Positions 9,810-18,690 of a stretch of 64,000 nucleotides of DNA are shown here, piece after piece. How positions within the stretch are numbered: position 1 is the stretch's first letter; every line of letters starts with the position of its first letter. Both the position numbers and the translations under genes were made by a program. Source of the stretch: Arcobacter sp. F2176 (GTDB taxonomy: Bacteria > Campylobacterota > Campylobacteria > Campylobacterales > Arcobacteraceae); contig NZ_PDJV01000004.1 of assembly GCF_004116465.1 (NCBI RefSeq), positions 186,001-250,000 on the forward strand, in the 5' to 3' direction. The notes under the pieces were generated by a model, which was not told the origin of the DNA, ran no database searches, and worked only from the letters and a program-made list of their open reading frames with translations.

Positions 9810-10418
9810 ATGAGTCCTAAAAAAATCAATAAAGAAATTAAAAGAAGAGAAATTGCACTTGCGTGTTTTGATTTAGTTCATGATGCGAGAATGAGAAACT
9901 TAACAGTTGCAGATGTCGCAAAAAAAGCAGAGATAGGGAAAGGAACTATATATGAATATTTTGAAAATAAAGATGACATAATTTTTGAAATAATAAATAT
10001 GCATATTGAGTTTCAACATAATGAGATAATAAATAATATTAAAAAAGAAAAAATTATAAAAAATAAGGTACTTCAACTTTTTAAGTTTGTAACAAATAGT
10101 TCAGAAGAAAATTTAAAGCATTTCAATGGATATAGAGAATACTTATCAATTGTATTAGCTGAAGAAAATATCAAAAGATGTAAGTTTAATAACTCATGTA
10201 CAAATTTTTTTAAAAATCAATTAAGTTTGATAATTGAAGAAGGGATAAAAAATGATGAACTATTACCTATTGCTAGAAATTTTATAGATGGAATTATGAT
10301 TTTTGAAAAAGGTCTTACTTTGATGAAAATGACACAGTTGGAATTTAATGCAGTAGATGCTTGTGAAAAGTTTTTAGATAATATTTTTGAAGTTATGGAG
10401 AAAAAAGATGATAAATAA
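9810..10418 (+). CDS. TetR/AcrR family repressor of the adjacent efflux operon
   Basis: A 202-residue regulator. The N-terminal helix-turn-helix reads LTVADVAKKAEIGKGTIYEYFENKDDI, a classic TetR recognition region, and the C-terminal ligand domain is divergent. I place the start at ATG 9810, behind AAGGA at 9800-9804. A TTG at 9774 would extend the frame by 12 codons, but those codons are the operator palindrome and have no ribosome binding site. It heads a + strand run with DUF2798, membrane fusion protein, RND pump and TolC genes. Probably represses its own operon and doxX; inducer unknown. Confidence 0.9.
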   Translation: MSPKKINKEIKRREIALACFDLVHDARMRNLTVADVAKKAEIGKGTIYEYFENKDDIIFEIINMHIEFQHNEIINNIKKEKIIKNKVLQLFKFVTNSSEENLKHFNGYREYLSIVLAEENIKRCKFNNSCTNFFKNQLSLIIEEGIKNDELLPIARNFIDGIMIFEKGLTLMKMTQLEFNAVDACEKFLDNIFEVMEKKDDK

Positions 10419-10641
10419 AAAATATGCAAGAATAGTTTTTGCATTTTTTATGGCGCTAATAATGAGTTTTATAATGAGTTTTGTAATTACATTTATAAAC
10501 TTAGATCTTGTAGAAGGATTTGTGTCCAAATGGATGGAAGCATTTGTTAAAGCATTTATCTGTGCTTTTCCTATTGTCTTTGTTGTAGCACCTCTTGTGC
10601 ATAAAATCACTAATAAATTAATAAAAATAGAAGGATATTAA
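10408..10641 (+). CDS. DUF2798 two-helix membrane protein
   Basis: A 77-residue protein beginning MINKKYARIVFAFFMALIMSF. Two membrane helices (about 8-28 and 45-63) flank a short loop, typical of DUF2798 proteins often found beside TetR regulators. The ATG at 10408 lies inside the last codons of tetR (11-base overlap), with GGAG about 8 bases upstream. A TTG 21 bases earlier is in frame but poorly placed. Its stop abuts the ATG of the next gene, so translation is probably coupled. Function unknown. Confidence 0.8.
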   Translation: MINKKYARIVFAFFMALIMSFIMSFVITFINLDLVEGFVSKWMEAFVKAFICAFPIVFVVAPLVHKITNKLIKIEGY

Positions 10642-11637
10642 ATGTTTAAAAAATTAGTAATTGTAGTTCTTTCATCAATAACATTATATGCAGCTGGTGG
10701 ACCCTCATTAGTTGAAACTACAAAGATAATAAAAGGGGAAGTAAATCCTTTGCAAGAGTTTGTAGGAACATTAAAATTTGATAGAAATTCTGTTTTAGCA
10801 GCACAAAACTCTGGGGTTGTTCAAAAAATAAATTTTGAAGTAGGGGATATAGTTAAAGAAGGTAAGACATTAGTTCAAATTGATGCTGATATCTTAAATG
10901 CGCAAGTTGAATCAGCAAGAGCAAATGCATTAAATGCACAAAGAGATTATCAAAGATATACAAAATTATTAGAGACAAAATCTATTTCGCAAAAACAATA
11001 TGATGATATTAAATTAAACGCAATTACTACAAAAAGTACTTTGAATGAACTAGAAATAGAAAAAAAGAAAAAAAGTATTAATGCACCATATAGTGGTATA
11101 GTAGTTGAAAAATCAATAAACTTAGGAGAGTGGGTAAATGCTGGAACGGCATTACTTTCAATAGTAGACACATCAAAAGCTGAGATAACTTTTAATGTTC
11201 CTTTAAATATTTTTAATGGCTTAAAAAAAGGTGCTATTTATGATATTAATGTGGGTGAAAATATTTTAAAAGGAAAAATGAGTGGAGCAATTCCAAGTGG
11301 TGATAAATTAACTAGAACTTTCCCCGTTAAATTTAAAGCTAATACTAAAAATGTGTTTGTATTTGATGGGCAAGAAGCAAGAGTGAGTTTATCAAAGAAT
11401 GCTAAACAAGAATCTCTTATAGTTCCAAGAGATGCCGTAATAAAAAGATTTGGAAAAAATATTGTCTTTATTATAGATGATAAAATGATTGCTCAAATGA
11501 TTCCTGTACAAGTTATTGCATACTTAGAAAGTAAAGTTGCTATTAAAGCTGAAGGATTAACTGTTGGTCAAGATGTTGTTACTAAAGGAAATGAAAGAGT
11601 TTTCCCTAATTCCCCTGTAAAAATAATAAACAACTAG
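10642..11637 (+). CDS. RND efflux membrane fusion protein (periplasmic adaptor)
   Basis: A 331-residue HlyD/AcrA-type adaptor. A signal peptide (MFKKLVIVVLSSITLYA) is followed by half-lipoyl motif VLAAQNSGVVQKINFEVGDIVKEG, a short coiled-coil hairpin (about 85-145), the second lipoyl half INAPYSGIVVEKSINLGEWV, and beta-barrel domains. It would bridge the inner-membrane pump at 11752 and the TolC-type channel at 14892. It starts immediately after the DUF2798 stop codon, with AAGGAT inside the previous gene. Confidence 0.93.
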   Translation: MFKKLVIVVLSSITLYAAGGPSLVETTKIIKGEVNPLQEFVGTLKFDRNSVLAAQNSGVVQKINFEVGDIVKEGKTLVQIDADILNAQVESARANALNAQRDYQRYTKLLETKSISQKQYDDIKLNAITTKSTLNELEIEKKKKSINAPYSGIVVEKSINLGEWVNAGTALLSIVDTSKAEITFNVPLNIFNGLKKGAIYDINVGENILKGKMSGAIPSGDKLTRTFPVKFKANTKNVFVFDGQEARVSLSKNAKQESLIVPRDAVIKRFGKNIVFIIDDKMIAQMIPVQVIAYLESKVAIKAEGLTVGQDVVTKGNERVFPNSPVKIINN

Positions 11638-11664
11638 AGATACTTGTTGTCTCTTTTAGGACTT

Positions 11665-11735
11665 GTTTCTTAAATGGAATTTTTCCATTGCTAAAAGAAA
11701 TTAGAAATGAAAATGTTCCCTTAATCATGGGAACA
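11665..11735 (+). other. two stem-loops between adaptor and pump genes
   Basis: AATGGAA (11673-11679) pairs with TTCCATT (11683-11689), with flanking TTCTT/AAGAA complementarity. TGTTCCC (11714-11720) pairs with GGGAACA (11729-11735), ending 5 bases before the AGGA site of the pump gene. No T run follows, so these are more likely mRNA-stability or translation-control structures than terminators. Confidence 0.45.
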
Positions 11736-11751
11736 ATTAAAGGAATGAAAA

Positions 11752-14700
11752 ATGGATTTAATTAAGTTTTCGATTAAAAATCCTGTAACAATTATTGTTT
11801 CAGTTTTAATCGTAGTATTGTTTGGTTTTTTATCACTTTCTAAATTACCATATCAATTAACACCTTCAGTTACAAAACCTGAAATTAAGATTACAACAAC
11901 TTGGGCAGGTGCAACTCCTCACGAAGTTGAAAGAGAAATAATTGAAGAGCAAGAAGATGCTCTTAAAAGTTTGAATAATTTGGAAAAATATGAATCGTCA
12001 GCTAGTGATAATCAAGGTGAAATTACTTTAACTTTTAAATTATCTACTGATATTAGAGTTGCTTTGCAAGATGTTTCAAATAAATTAAATGAAGTAAGTT
12101 CATATCCTGATAATGTTGATGAACCAATAATTGAAACAGCAACAGCAAGTCCTGTTATTTGGATGATGTTGCAAACTATTGATAATAACCCAAGACATAT
12201 AGATGAGTATAGAACTTTTTTTAATGATGAAATAAAGCCAGTTATAAAAAGAGTAAATGGTGTTTCAGGAACTATGGATATTGGTGGTAGAGAAAAACAA
12301 ATGCAGATTGTATTTGATACCAATAAACTTGCTTCTTATGGTTTGACTATTTCACAAGTAATTTCAATTATTCAAAATGAAAATATTGATGTTTCTGCTG
12401 GTATTCAAAATATAAATAGAAGAGCCTACCGAATTAGAACTGTGAATAAATTTACATCACCTACAGATATTGAGAAAGTAGTTTTAATCTCAACAAGAGA
12501 TAAAAAAGTCACTATTAAAGATATAGCAAAAGTTGATTTTGGTTATGAAACTGCAAATGGTGTTGCAATGTATTTAGGTGAAGATGGAATATTTTTAGGA
12601 GTTCAACCAAGTGCAGATTCAAATGTTGTTGAGCTTACAAATGAAGTTGAAGAAGTTGTAAATAGACTTAATGCTGGAATTTTAAAAGATAAAAAACTAA
12701 AAATACAATGGATATATGATCAAAGACCATATATAGTTGGTTCTGTTGACTTAGTACAGAAAAATATTATTATAGGTGGAGTTCTTGCAATATTTATTTT
12801 AATTTTATTTTTAAGAAGCATTTCTCCTACTGCTGTTATTTCTGTGGCTATTCCAATATCTATTATTGGTACATTTATTATATTAGATGCTATGGGGAGA
12901 AGTTTAAATACTATTTCTTTAGCTGGTATCTCCTTTGCTGTTGGTATGTTAGTAGATAGTGCTATTGTTGTTTTGGAAAATATTGACAGGCATAGAAAAG
13001 AGGGAATGAGTGTGGCAGATGCTGCATATAAAGGTGCAAGTGAAGTTTGGGGTGCGTTGATTGCTTCTGCACTTACAACTATTGCAGTATTTTTGCCAAT
13101 TGTATTTTTGCAAGATGAAGCTGGACAATTATTTAAGGATATTGCTATTGCAGTAACAGCATCTGTTACATTCTCATTATTTGTTTCTATTTCAGTTATT
13201 CCAATGCTTTGGAAAAAATTTGCAGGAATGTCAAAAAGAGAGCCAAAAGATGCTGGTGCAATAGCAAATTTTGGTCATAAAATGGTTGATTTAATTATGT
13301 CTATTGTTACATTGTCATTAAGAAGTACATTTACAAAAGTAGTGACTATTTTGGCTTTAACAATATTTTCTATTGGTGCTATATATGTTCTTTTCCCAAA
13401 ACTTGATTATTTACCAAAAGGGAATAAAAATTTGATTTTTAATATTTTAATTACTCCTCCTGGTCTTTCATACGATGAAAGATATGGAATGGGAACTTAT
13501 TTAATGAAACAAGTTGAACCTTATATAAATAAAGATGTGGGGAATACTCCAGGGCTTAATAGAGCTTTTTATGTCTCTTTTGGAGACTTTACTCTTTTTG
13601 GTGGAACTTCAATGCATGAAGATAGAGCGGCTGAACTAATACCAATGTTTATTCCAATAGTCAATTCAATGCCATCTGTTTTTGGAGTTTCTCTTCAATC
13701 AGGTGTATTCGAATCAGATATAGGTGAGGGGAATAGTGTTGATATTGATATAAGTGGTGAAAAGATTGAAGATATTGCAAATATTGGGGCACAACTTTTT
13801 GGAGCTACTATGGGAGCAATTCCAGGTAGTCAAGTTCGACCTGTGCCATCTATAGAATTACTTTATCCAGAAGCTAGAATCAAACCAGATAGAGATGCTT
13901 TAAAAGCATTAGATCTTAGCTCTCGAGAATTGGGTATTGCAGTTGATGTTCTTATGAGTGGAAGAAAAGTGGGTGATTTTGAACAAGATGGTAAAAAGAA
14001 AATTGACTTAATATTAAAAGCAGATGAAAATATCATCAAAACACCTGAAGATATTATGGTAACACAGCTTGCTTTACCTAATGGAATGATTCTACCAGTC
14101 TCTTCTTTAGCTGAATATATTTCAACAACTGGAATTTCAGAAATTAGACACTTAAATGGGAAAAGAACAATTACTTTACAAGTTACACCACCAGAAGGTA
14201 TGACAATAGACGAAGCTATGAAAATAATTGGTGGAATGTTAAAAGGAATGAAAGAAAAGGGAATTGTTAAAGATAGTGTTAAAATTGGTATTTCTGGAAC
14301 AGCTGACAAGTTAACTGAGACCATAAAACTTTTAATGGATAATTTTATTTTAGCTTTAGTAATTGTGTATTTACTTATGGCTTCATTATTTGGTAATTTT
14401 TTATATCCTATAGTTATTATGTTCACTGTTCCTTTGGCAACAGCAGGTGGATTTATTGGATTAAAACTTACAAATACATTTATTGCTCCCCAACCCTTGG
14501 ACATATTAACAATGTTAGGGTTTATTATTTTAGTTGGAATTGTTGTAAACAATGCAATTTTAATAGTTCACCAAAGTTTAAATTACATAAGAGATGAAGG
14601 AATGGAACATAAAAAAGCAGTAATAGAAGCTACAAGAACAAGAATTAGACCTATTTATATGAGTTCCTTAACTTCTGTATTTGGTATGTTACCTTTAGTT

Positions 14701-14883
14701 TTAATACCAGGGCCAGGAAGTGAATTTTATAGAGGTTTAGGTTCTGTTATAACAGGTGGGTTAGCATTTTCAACAATATTTACAATATTTGTTACTCCTG
14801 CGCTTTTAATGTTTTTTATAAAATTAGAACAAAGAGTAAAAAGAGGTAATAATAAGGGACCTGTTGATGTTAGTAAATCTTAA
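11752..14883 (+). CDS. RND multidrug efflux pump, inner-membrane permease (AcrB-like)
   Basis: A 1043-residue RND transporter of the HAE1 type, expected to export hydrophobic compounds using proton flow. Features are first helix NPVTIIVSVLIVVLFGFLSL, porter domain with LPYQLTPSVTKPEIKITTTWAGATPHEVE, the TM4 block SFAVGMLVDSAIVVLENIDRHRKEG with one of the two usual adjacent aspartates (VDS rather than VDD), and TM10-11 block LGFIILVGIVVNNAILIVHQ. Full length for the family. AGGA at 11741 is the ribosome binding site. It is flanked by the adaptor and TolC genes, so a complete tripartite pump is encoded. Substrate unknown. Confidence 0.96.
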   Translation: MDLIKFSIKNPVTIIVSVLIVVLFGFLSLSKLPYQLTPSVTKPEIKITTTWAGATPHEVEREIIEEQEDALKSLNNLEKYESSASDNQGEITLTFKLSTDIRVALQDVSNKLNEVSSYPDNVDEPIIETATASPVIWMMLQTIDNNPRHIDEYRTFFNDEIKPVIKRVNGVSGTMDIGGREKQMQIVFDTNKLASYGLTISQVISIIQNENIDVSAGIQNINRRAYRIRTVNKFTSPTDIEKVVLISTRDKKVTIKDIAKVDFGYETANGVAMYLGEDGIFLGVQPSADSNVVELTNEVEEVVNRLNAGILKDKKLKIQWIYDQRPYIVGSVDLVQKNIIIGGVLAIFILILFLRSISPTAVISVAIPISIIGTFIILDAMGRSLNTISLAGISFAVGMLVDSAIVVLENIDRHRKEGMSVADAAYKGASEVWGALIASALTTIAVFLPIVFLQDEAGQLFKDIAIAVTASVTFSLFVSISVIPMLWKKFAGMSKREPKDAGAIANFGHKMVDLIMSIVTLSLRSTFTKVVTILALTIFSIGAIYVLFPKLDYLPKGNKNLIFNILITPPGLSYDERYGMGTYLMKQVEPYINKDVGNTPGLNRAFYVSFGDFTLFGGTSMHEDRAAELIPMFIPIVNSMPSVFGVSLQSGVFESDIGEGNSVDIDISGEKIEDIANIGAQLFGATMGAIPGSQVRPVPSIELLYPEARIKPDRDALKALDLSSRELGIAVDVLMSGRKVGDFEQDGKKKIDLILKADENIIKTPEDIMVTQLALPNGMILPVSSLAEYISTTGISEIRHLNGKRTITLQVTPPEGMTIDEAMKIIGGMLKGMKEKGIVKDSVKIGISGTADKLTETIKLLMDNFILALVIVYLLMASLFGNFLYPIVIMFTVPLATAGGFIGLKLTNTFIAPQPLDILTMLGFIILVGIVVNNAILIVHQSLNYIRDEGMEHKKAVIEATRTRIRPIYMSSLTSVFGMLPLVLIPGPGSEFYRGLGSVITGGLAFSTIFTIFVTPALLMFFIKLEQRVKRGNNKGPVDVSKS

Positions 14884-14891
14884 GGATAAAA

Positions 14892-16133
14892 ATGAAAAGA
14901 ATTAAATATTTAGTATTGTCATCTTTAGTTGCAACAAATTTATTTGCAATATCACTCGATGAGGTTTTAAATATCTCATTGGAAAAAAACTTAGATATTG
15001 CAATAAGTAATTATGAATATAAAGAGACAAAAGAAGATTATAATAAATCAAAATCGGCTTTTTTGCCAAAAGTTGATTTGTCATATTCTTATAATAATAG
15101 TAATAACCAAATACCTGGACAAATAAAAGAAGATTCAACTGCAAGTGCAATAGTTTCTTATAATCTTTTTAATGGTTTTAAAGATTTTAGTGAACTTTAT
15201 AGTACTAAATATTTAAGAAATGCTTCGAAATTTTCTTATAATGCACAAAAGCAAGATATTTTATTAAGTACAAAAGAAGCATATATTGATTATTTAAATA
15301 AAAGAAAAAATCTTCTAACTCAAGAGGATTCATATAAACTATTTGAAAATCAATACATAGATGCAAAAAATCAGTTTATACAGGGATTAGTTTCGAAAAA
15401 TGACTTATTAAAAGTTGAAGTTAATATGTTAAATGCTAAACAAAGTGTAATTCAAGCAAAAGGAGATTTAAATATCTCTTTATATACCTTGAGTAATATT
15501 TTAGGTGGTTATGATTTAACAAATGAAAAAATAGAAGAATTAAATATAAATCAAAATAAAATTTTTACTTATGATGTAGCACTTTTAGAAAATAGAAGTG
15601 AAATAAAAGCATATGAATTAAATTTAAAAAGTATAAAAGAACAATATTTTGGCTCAAGAAGTACTTTTATGCCAAAAGTTGATGCTTCTATCTCATATAA
15701 TAAATATGGAGATGATAAAAATATTGGTGGAAGAGATTCCTATCCTGATTCACAAGAAGTGGTGAATGTAACTGCTTCATGGAATTTGTATAATGGGAAT
15801 AGTAATTACAGTGATATTATTAAAAAAAATATTCAAGTAAAAAAAGCAGTGGCAAATTTAGAAAAAATTAGATTAAGTATAAAACTTCAATATCAAAATG
15901 CACTCTCTTCTCTTGCTGTATCAAAAGCTAATTTTGAGACCTCAGAATTAGCACTTAAACAAGCAAAAGAAAATTATACAATAGTTAAAAACAGGTTTCA
16001 AGAAGGATTATCCGATAATACAGATTTAATTGATGCAAACTACTTACTTAGTGCAGCAAAACAGAGTTACTATAAAGCTTATTATGATAAATATATTTCT
16101 ATAGAAACTTTAAATAGAATTTTAGAGAAGTAG
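14892..16133 (+). CDS. TolC family outer-membrane efflux channel
   Basis: A 413-residue outer membrane factor. It has a signal peptide MKRIKYLVLSSLVATNLFA, then two OEP repeats, each with the FLPKVDLSYSYN / FMPKVDASISYN strand motif and long coiled-coil helices. It starts 8 bases after the pump stop codon with AAGGAT in between, so it is the last gene of the tetR efflux operon. A trimer would form the periplasm-spanning duct. It is somewhat short for TolC but normal for Campylobacterota relatives. Confidence 0.93.
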   Translation: MKRIKYLVLSSLVATNLFAISLDEVLNISLEKNLDIAISNYEYKETKEDYNKSKSAFLPKVDLSYSYNNSNNQIPGQIKEDSTASAIVSYNLFNGFKDFSELYSTKYLRNASKFSYNAQKQDILLSTKEAYIDYLNKRKNLLTQEDSYKLFENQYIDAKNQFIQGLVSKNDLLKVEVNMLNAKQSVIQAKGDLNISLYTLSNILGGYDLTNEKIEELNINQNKIFTYDVALLENRSEIKAYELNLKSIKEQYFGSRSTFMPKVDASISYNKYGDDKNIGGRDSYPDSQEVVNVTASWNLYNGNSNYSDIIKKNIQVKKAVANLEKIRLSIKLQYQNALSSLAVSKANFETSELALKQAKENYTIVKNRFQEGLSDNTDLIDANYLLSAAKQSYYKAYYDKYISIETLNRILEK

Positions 16134-16146
16134 TTAAAATATATTA

Positions 16147-16419
16147 TTATTTCCAAAACAAGGGCTTGTCTTTTTGCCCTTGTTCTCTTTGTTTTGGTTC
16201 AATTCTTTTTTCAGGTTTATAGTTATCATATTTAAAAGGGTTTCTAAATTGTAAAGAAGTAGGAGTTGGTCCTCCATTTTTTTCTACAGTTCTTGGTTTA
16301 TATGTATCTCCTAAACTTGACCAACTTTTAGGTAAAAGAATATAAGCAACTACTAATATAATTATCACTAATGATATTATTATATATAGCCATTTATTAC
16401 TTGATTCTTTTTCTTCCAT
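16147..16419 (-). CDS. small one-helix membrane protein, paralog B
   Basis: A 90-residue unrecognised protein with a short polar N-terminus, one membrane helix (about 11-29), and a soluble tail rich in Lys, Pro and Gln. It shares with the next gene upstream (16430-16714) the motif LQFRnPFkYDnYKP and the ending KPxFW. The pair are tandem duplicates transcribed together with 10 bases between them. The 3' coding end also forms a hairpin (AACAAGGGC/GCCCTTGTT at 16157-16184) that may end the transcript. Function unknown. Confidence 0.75.
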   Translation of the reverse strand: MEEKESSNKWLYIIISLVIIILVVAYILLPKSWSSLGDTYKPRTVEKNGGPTPTSLQFRNPFKYDNYKPEKRIEPKQREQGQKDKPLFWK

Positions 16420-16429
16420 TTAGTTCCTT

Positions 16430-16714
16430 TTATTTATTCTTATTATCCCAAAAAATTGGTTTTTTACCTTCTTCATTATCTTCCATTTGTTTTTGCATAA
16501 AAGTACTTTTTTTAGGGGGTTTATATTTGTCATATTGAAATCCACTTCTAAATTGTAATTTAATTGGGTCAGAACTTTTACTTGAACTTCTTAAACTATA
16601 TGTATTACTAAAGTTATTTTGATTTAAAGGAATAAATAAATAACATAAAATTAGTATTAATAAAACAACAGCTATTTTTATATACTTAGACCACTTATTA
16701 GATGTTTTTTCCAT
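16430..16714 (-). CDS. small one-helix membrane protein, paralog A
   Basis: A 94-residue unrecognised protein: MEKTSNKWSKYIK start, membrane helix about 14-29, then a polar tail with LQFRSGFQYDKYKPPKK and a KPIFW near the end. It is clearly homologous to the 90-residue protein downstream. The order on the minus strand is suf operon, DUF59 gene, then this pair, but a 46-base gap separates it from the DUF59 gene. Likely anchored in the inner membrane with the tail outside or inside unknown. Confidence 0.75.
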   Translation of the reverse strand: MEKTSNKWSKYIKIAVVLLILILCYLFIPLNQNNFSNTYSLRSSSKSSDPIKLQFRSGFQYDKYKPPKKSTFMQKQMEDNEEGKKPIFWDNKNK

Positions 16715-16760
16715 ATGAAATCTTCCTTATATACTCATTATATTGGAAAAATAATAAAAT

Positions 16761-17102
16761 CTATATAAGGAAACCATTTGCTAACATTATATCTTTTCCA
16801 TCATCTGTAACTTTACTTTTGTCCCATGGTGGATCAAAGGTAAGATTTACATGTACTTCTTCTATTTCTTCTATTACTTTTACTGCATATGATACATCAT
16901 TGACTAAACTATCAGCAACAGGACAACCTGGACTTGTAAGAGTCATATCCACATTACAAATAAGTATTTTATCTTTTTCTTGTAAATCTATTTTATAAAT
17001 CAATCCCAAATCATAAATATTTACTGGAATCTCTGGATCAAAGATATGTTTTAATTGTCCAACTACTCGCTGTGTTATCTCTTCTTTATTATAATTTTCC
17101 AT
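16761..17102 (-). CDS. DUF59 / MIP18-family Fe-S assembly protein (SufT-like)
   Basis: A 113-residue DUF59 protein. Visible marks are DPEIPVNIYDLGLIYKI, the conserved cysteine in TLTSPGCPVADSL, and VNLTFDPPWD. Relatives (SufT, PaaD, CIAO2) help maturation or transfer of Fe-S clusters to target proteins. It is the last gene of the sufBCDSE operon, starting one base after sufE ends, which supports that role. Often annotated SufT; I do not assign the symbol because the standalone family is heterogeneous. Confidence 0.88.
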   Translation of the reverse strand: MENYNKEEITQRVVGQLKHIFDPEIPVNIYDLGLIYKIDLQEKDKILICNVDMTLTSPGCPVADSLVNDVSYAVKVIEEIEEVHVNLTFDPPWDKSKVTDDGKDIMLANGFLI

Positions 17103-17510
17103 TTATTTTTCCTTCGCATACTCTTTTATTTTTTTTATCATACCTTGTACACCACTTTGTCTATTTGGTGTTATTATCTCTGTTAAGTTTAATTTATCTA
17201 AAATATTTATATCTAGAGTATTTATATCATCTTTTTTTTCATTTGAAAATATTGTTGTAATGATGTAAACCAAACCTTTAACAATAGCAGCATTTGAATC
17301 TGCTCTAAAAATTAATTCATCATTTTTTTTATCTTTTACAAGCCATACTTTAGAAGTACAACCTTGCACTAAATTTTCTTCAACCATCTCTTTTTCATCC
17401 AAAGGGCTTAGTTTTTTACCCAAATCTATAATAAATTGATATTTTTCAAGTTCATCATCAAAAAGTTCCAAATCATCTTTAAACTCTTCAATCTTTTTTT
17501 CAATACTCAT
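17103..17510 (-). CDS. sufE: SufE, sulfur acceptor for cysteine desulfurase
   Basis: A 135-residue SufE-fold protein. The acceptor cysteine lies in QGCTSKVWL (C51), and the DLGKKLSPLDEKEM segment before it is typical. It takes persulfide from SufS and passes it to SufB. Operon position directly after sufS (one-base gap) agrees. Length is near the E. coli protein (138). Confidence 0.94.
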   Translation of the reverse strand: MSIEKKIEEFKDDLELFDDELEKYQFIIDLGKKLSPLDEKEMVEENLVQGCTSKVWLVKDKKNDELIFRADSNAAIVKGLVYIITTIFSNEKKDDINTLDINILDKLNLTEIITPNRQSGVQGMIKKIKEYAKEK

Positions 17511-17511
17511 C

Positions 17512-18690
17512 TTAATCCTTTAACATAGTTATGGCTTTTTTTAAAGCAATAATTAGTTTATCAATATCCTCTTTTTCATTATAAAAAGCAATACTAACTC
17601 GAATAGTTCCTTCTATGCCTAAACTTTTCATGATAGGTTGGGCACAATGATGTCCACATCTTAAAGCTATACTCATTTTATCAACTAAAATACCCACATC
17701 TTCAGCCATAATATTTTTGATATTAAAACTAAGTGAGCCAATAGAATTTTTTATGTCACTATAAAAAATAATATCATCTATTTTTAACAGTTCTTCATAA
17801 AGATATGTGTAAATCTCTATTTCTTTTTTTTCAATATTTTCATATCCAAGCTCTTCTATAAACTCAATTGCTTTTCCAAATCCAATGACACCTGCTATAT
17901 TTTGAGTACCTGCTTCAAATTTAAAAGGAGAGTCAAGTAATATACTTCGCTCATAAGTAACATCATTGATTGTGGCTCCTCCTGTTTGATAAGGTAAAAT
18001 ATCATTTAATAAATTCTCTTTTATATAAATAGCTCCAACACCTGTTGGTCCAAAAGTTTTATGTGAAGAGATTGCCAAAAAGTCTATATCTAAATCTTGC
18101 ACATCAGTTTTTTTGTGAGTTAAACTTTGCGCTCCATCAACTAAAACTTTTGCACCATACTTATGGGCTAGGTTAGTTATTCTTTTTATGCCGTGAATCT
18201 TCCCAAAGGCATTTGATATATGTGTAATAGATACAAGTGCGTTAGGATTTTCTTTTAATATATTTTCAAAATCTTCGTAATCAAAATCAAGATTTTCATT
18301 ACATTTTACTACTTCAAAATCTATATTAGCTATTTGCCATGGCACAATATTGGAGTGGTGCTCTAAAGAAGAGATTATCACTTTTTTAAATCTATTTTTT
18401 GCGTATGAATTTACTATAAAATTAATACTTTCAGTCACACCTTTTGTAAAGATTATTTCATGTTTTTCTTTTGCATTTATAAACTTTTTTAAAACTTCTC
18501 TTGTGTGTTCGTAATTTTGTGTTGCTTTATTTGCATTTCCATGATTACTTCTATGTGTATTTGAACAATAAGATGAATAATAATTTACAATTTCATCAAT
18601 AACCACTTGTGGCTTTTGAGTTGTTGCTGCATTGTCAAGATAGACAATATTACTATTTTTAAAATAAGGAAAATAATCTTTGTACATCAT
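17512..18690 (-). CDS. sufS: SufS, group II cysteine desulfurase
   Basis: A 392-residue PLP enzyme that removes sulfur from cysteine, giving alanine and an enzyme-bound persulfide. It shows YLDNAATTQKP near the N-terminus, SSHKTFGPTGVGA with the PLP lysine, and RCGHHCAQP with the active-site cysteine. The start is ATG 18690 (overlapping the sufD stop as ATGA) or the adjacent ATG 18687, and either keeps the domain intact. It belongs to the SUF system, distinct from the NIF-type desulfurase at 22206. Confidence 0.95.
   Translation of the reverse strand: MMYKDYFPYFKNSNIVYLDNAATTQKPQVVIDEIVNYYSSYCSNTHRSNHGNANKATQNYEHTREVLKKFINAKEKHEIIFTKGVTESINFIVNSYAKNRFKKVIISSLEHHSNIVPWQIANIDFEVVKCNENLDFDYEDFENILKENPNALVSITHISNAFGKIHGIKRITNLAHKYGAKVLVDGAQSLTHKKTDVQDLDIDFLAISSHKTFGPTGVGAIYIKENLLNDILPYQTGGATINDVTYERSILLDSPFKFEAGTQNIAGVIGFGKAIEFIEELGYENIEKKEIEIYTYLYEELLKIDDIIFYSDIKNSIGSLSFNIKNIMAEDVGILVDKMSIALRCGHHCAQPIMKSLGIEGTIRVSIAFYNEKEDIDKLIIALKKAITMLKD

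Noticed and set aside
13863-14552. A 229-codon open frame antisense to the RND pump gene
   Set aside because: It lies wholly inside a strongly conserved pump sequence, has low-complexity composition and no ribosome binding site; it is a by-product of the pump codons.
16157-16184. Hairpin as the TolC operon terminator
   Set aside because: It lies inside the coding end of the convergent small gene and lacks a T run on the + strand; it could only be assigned weakly to the minus strand.
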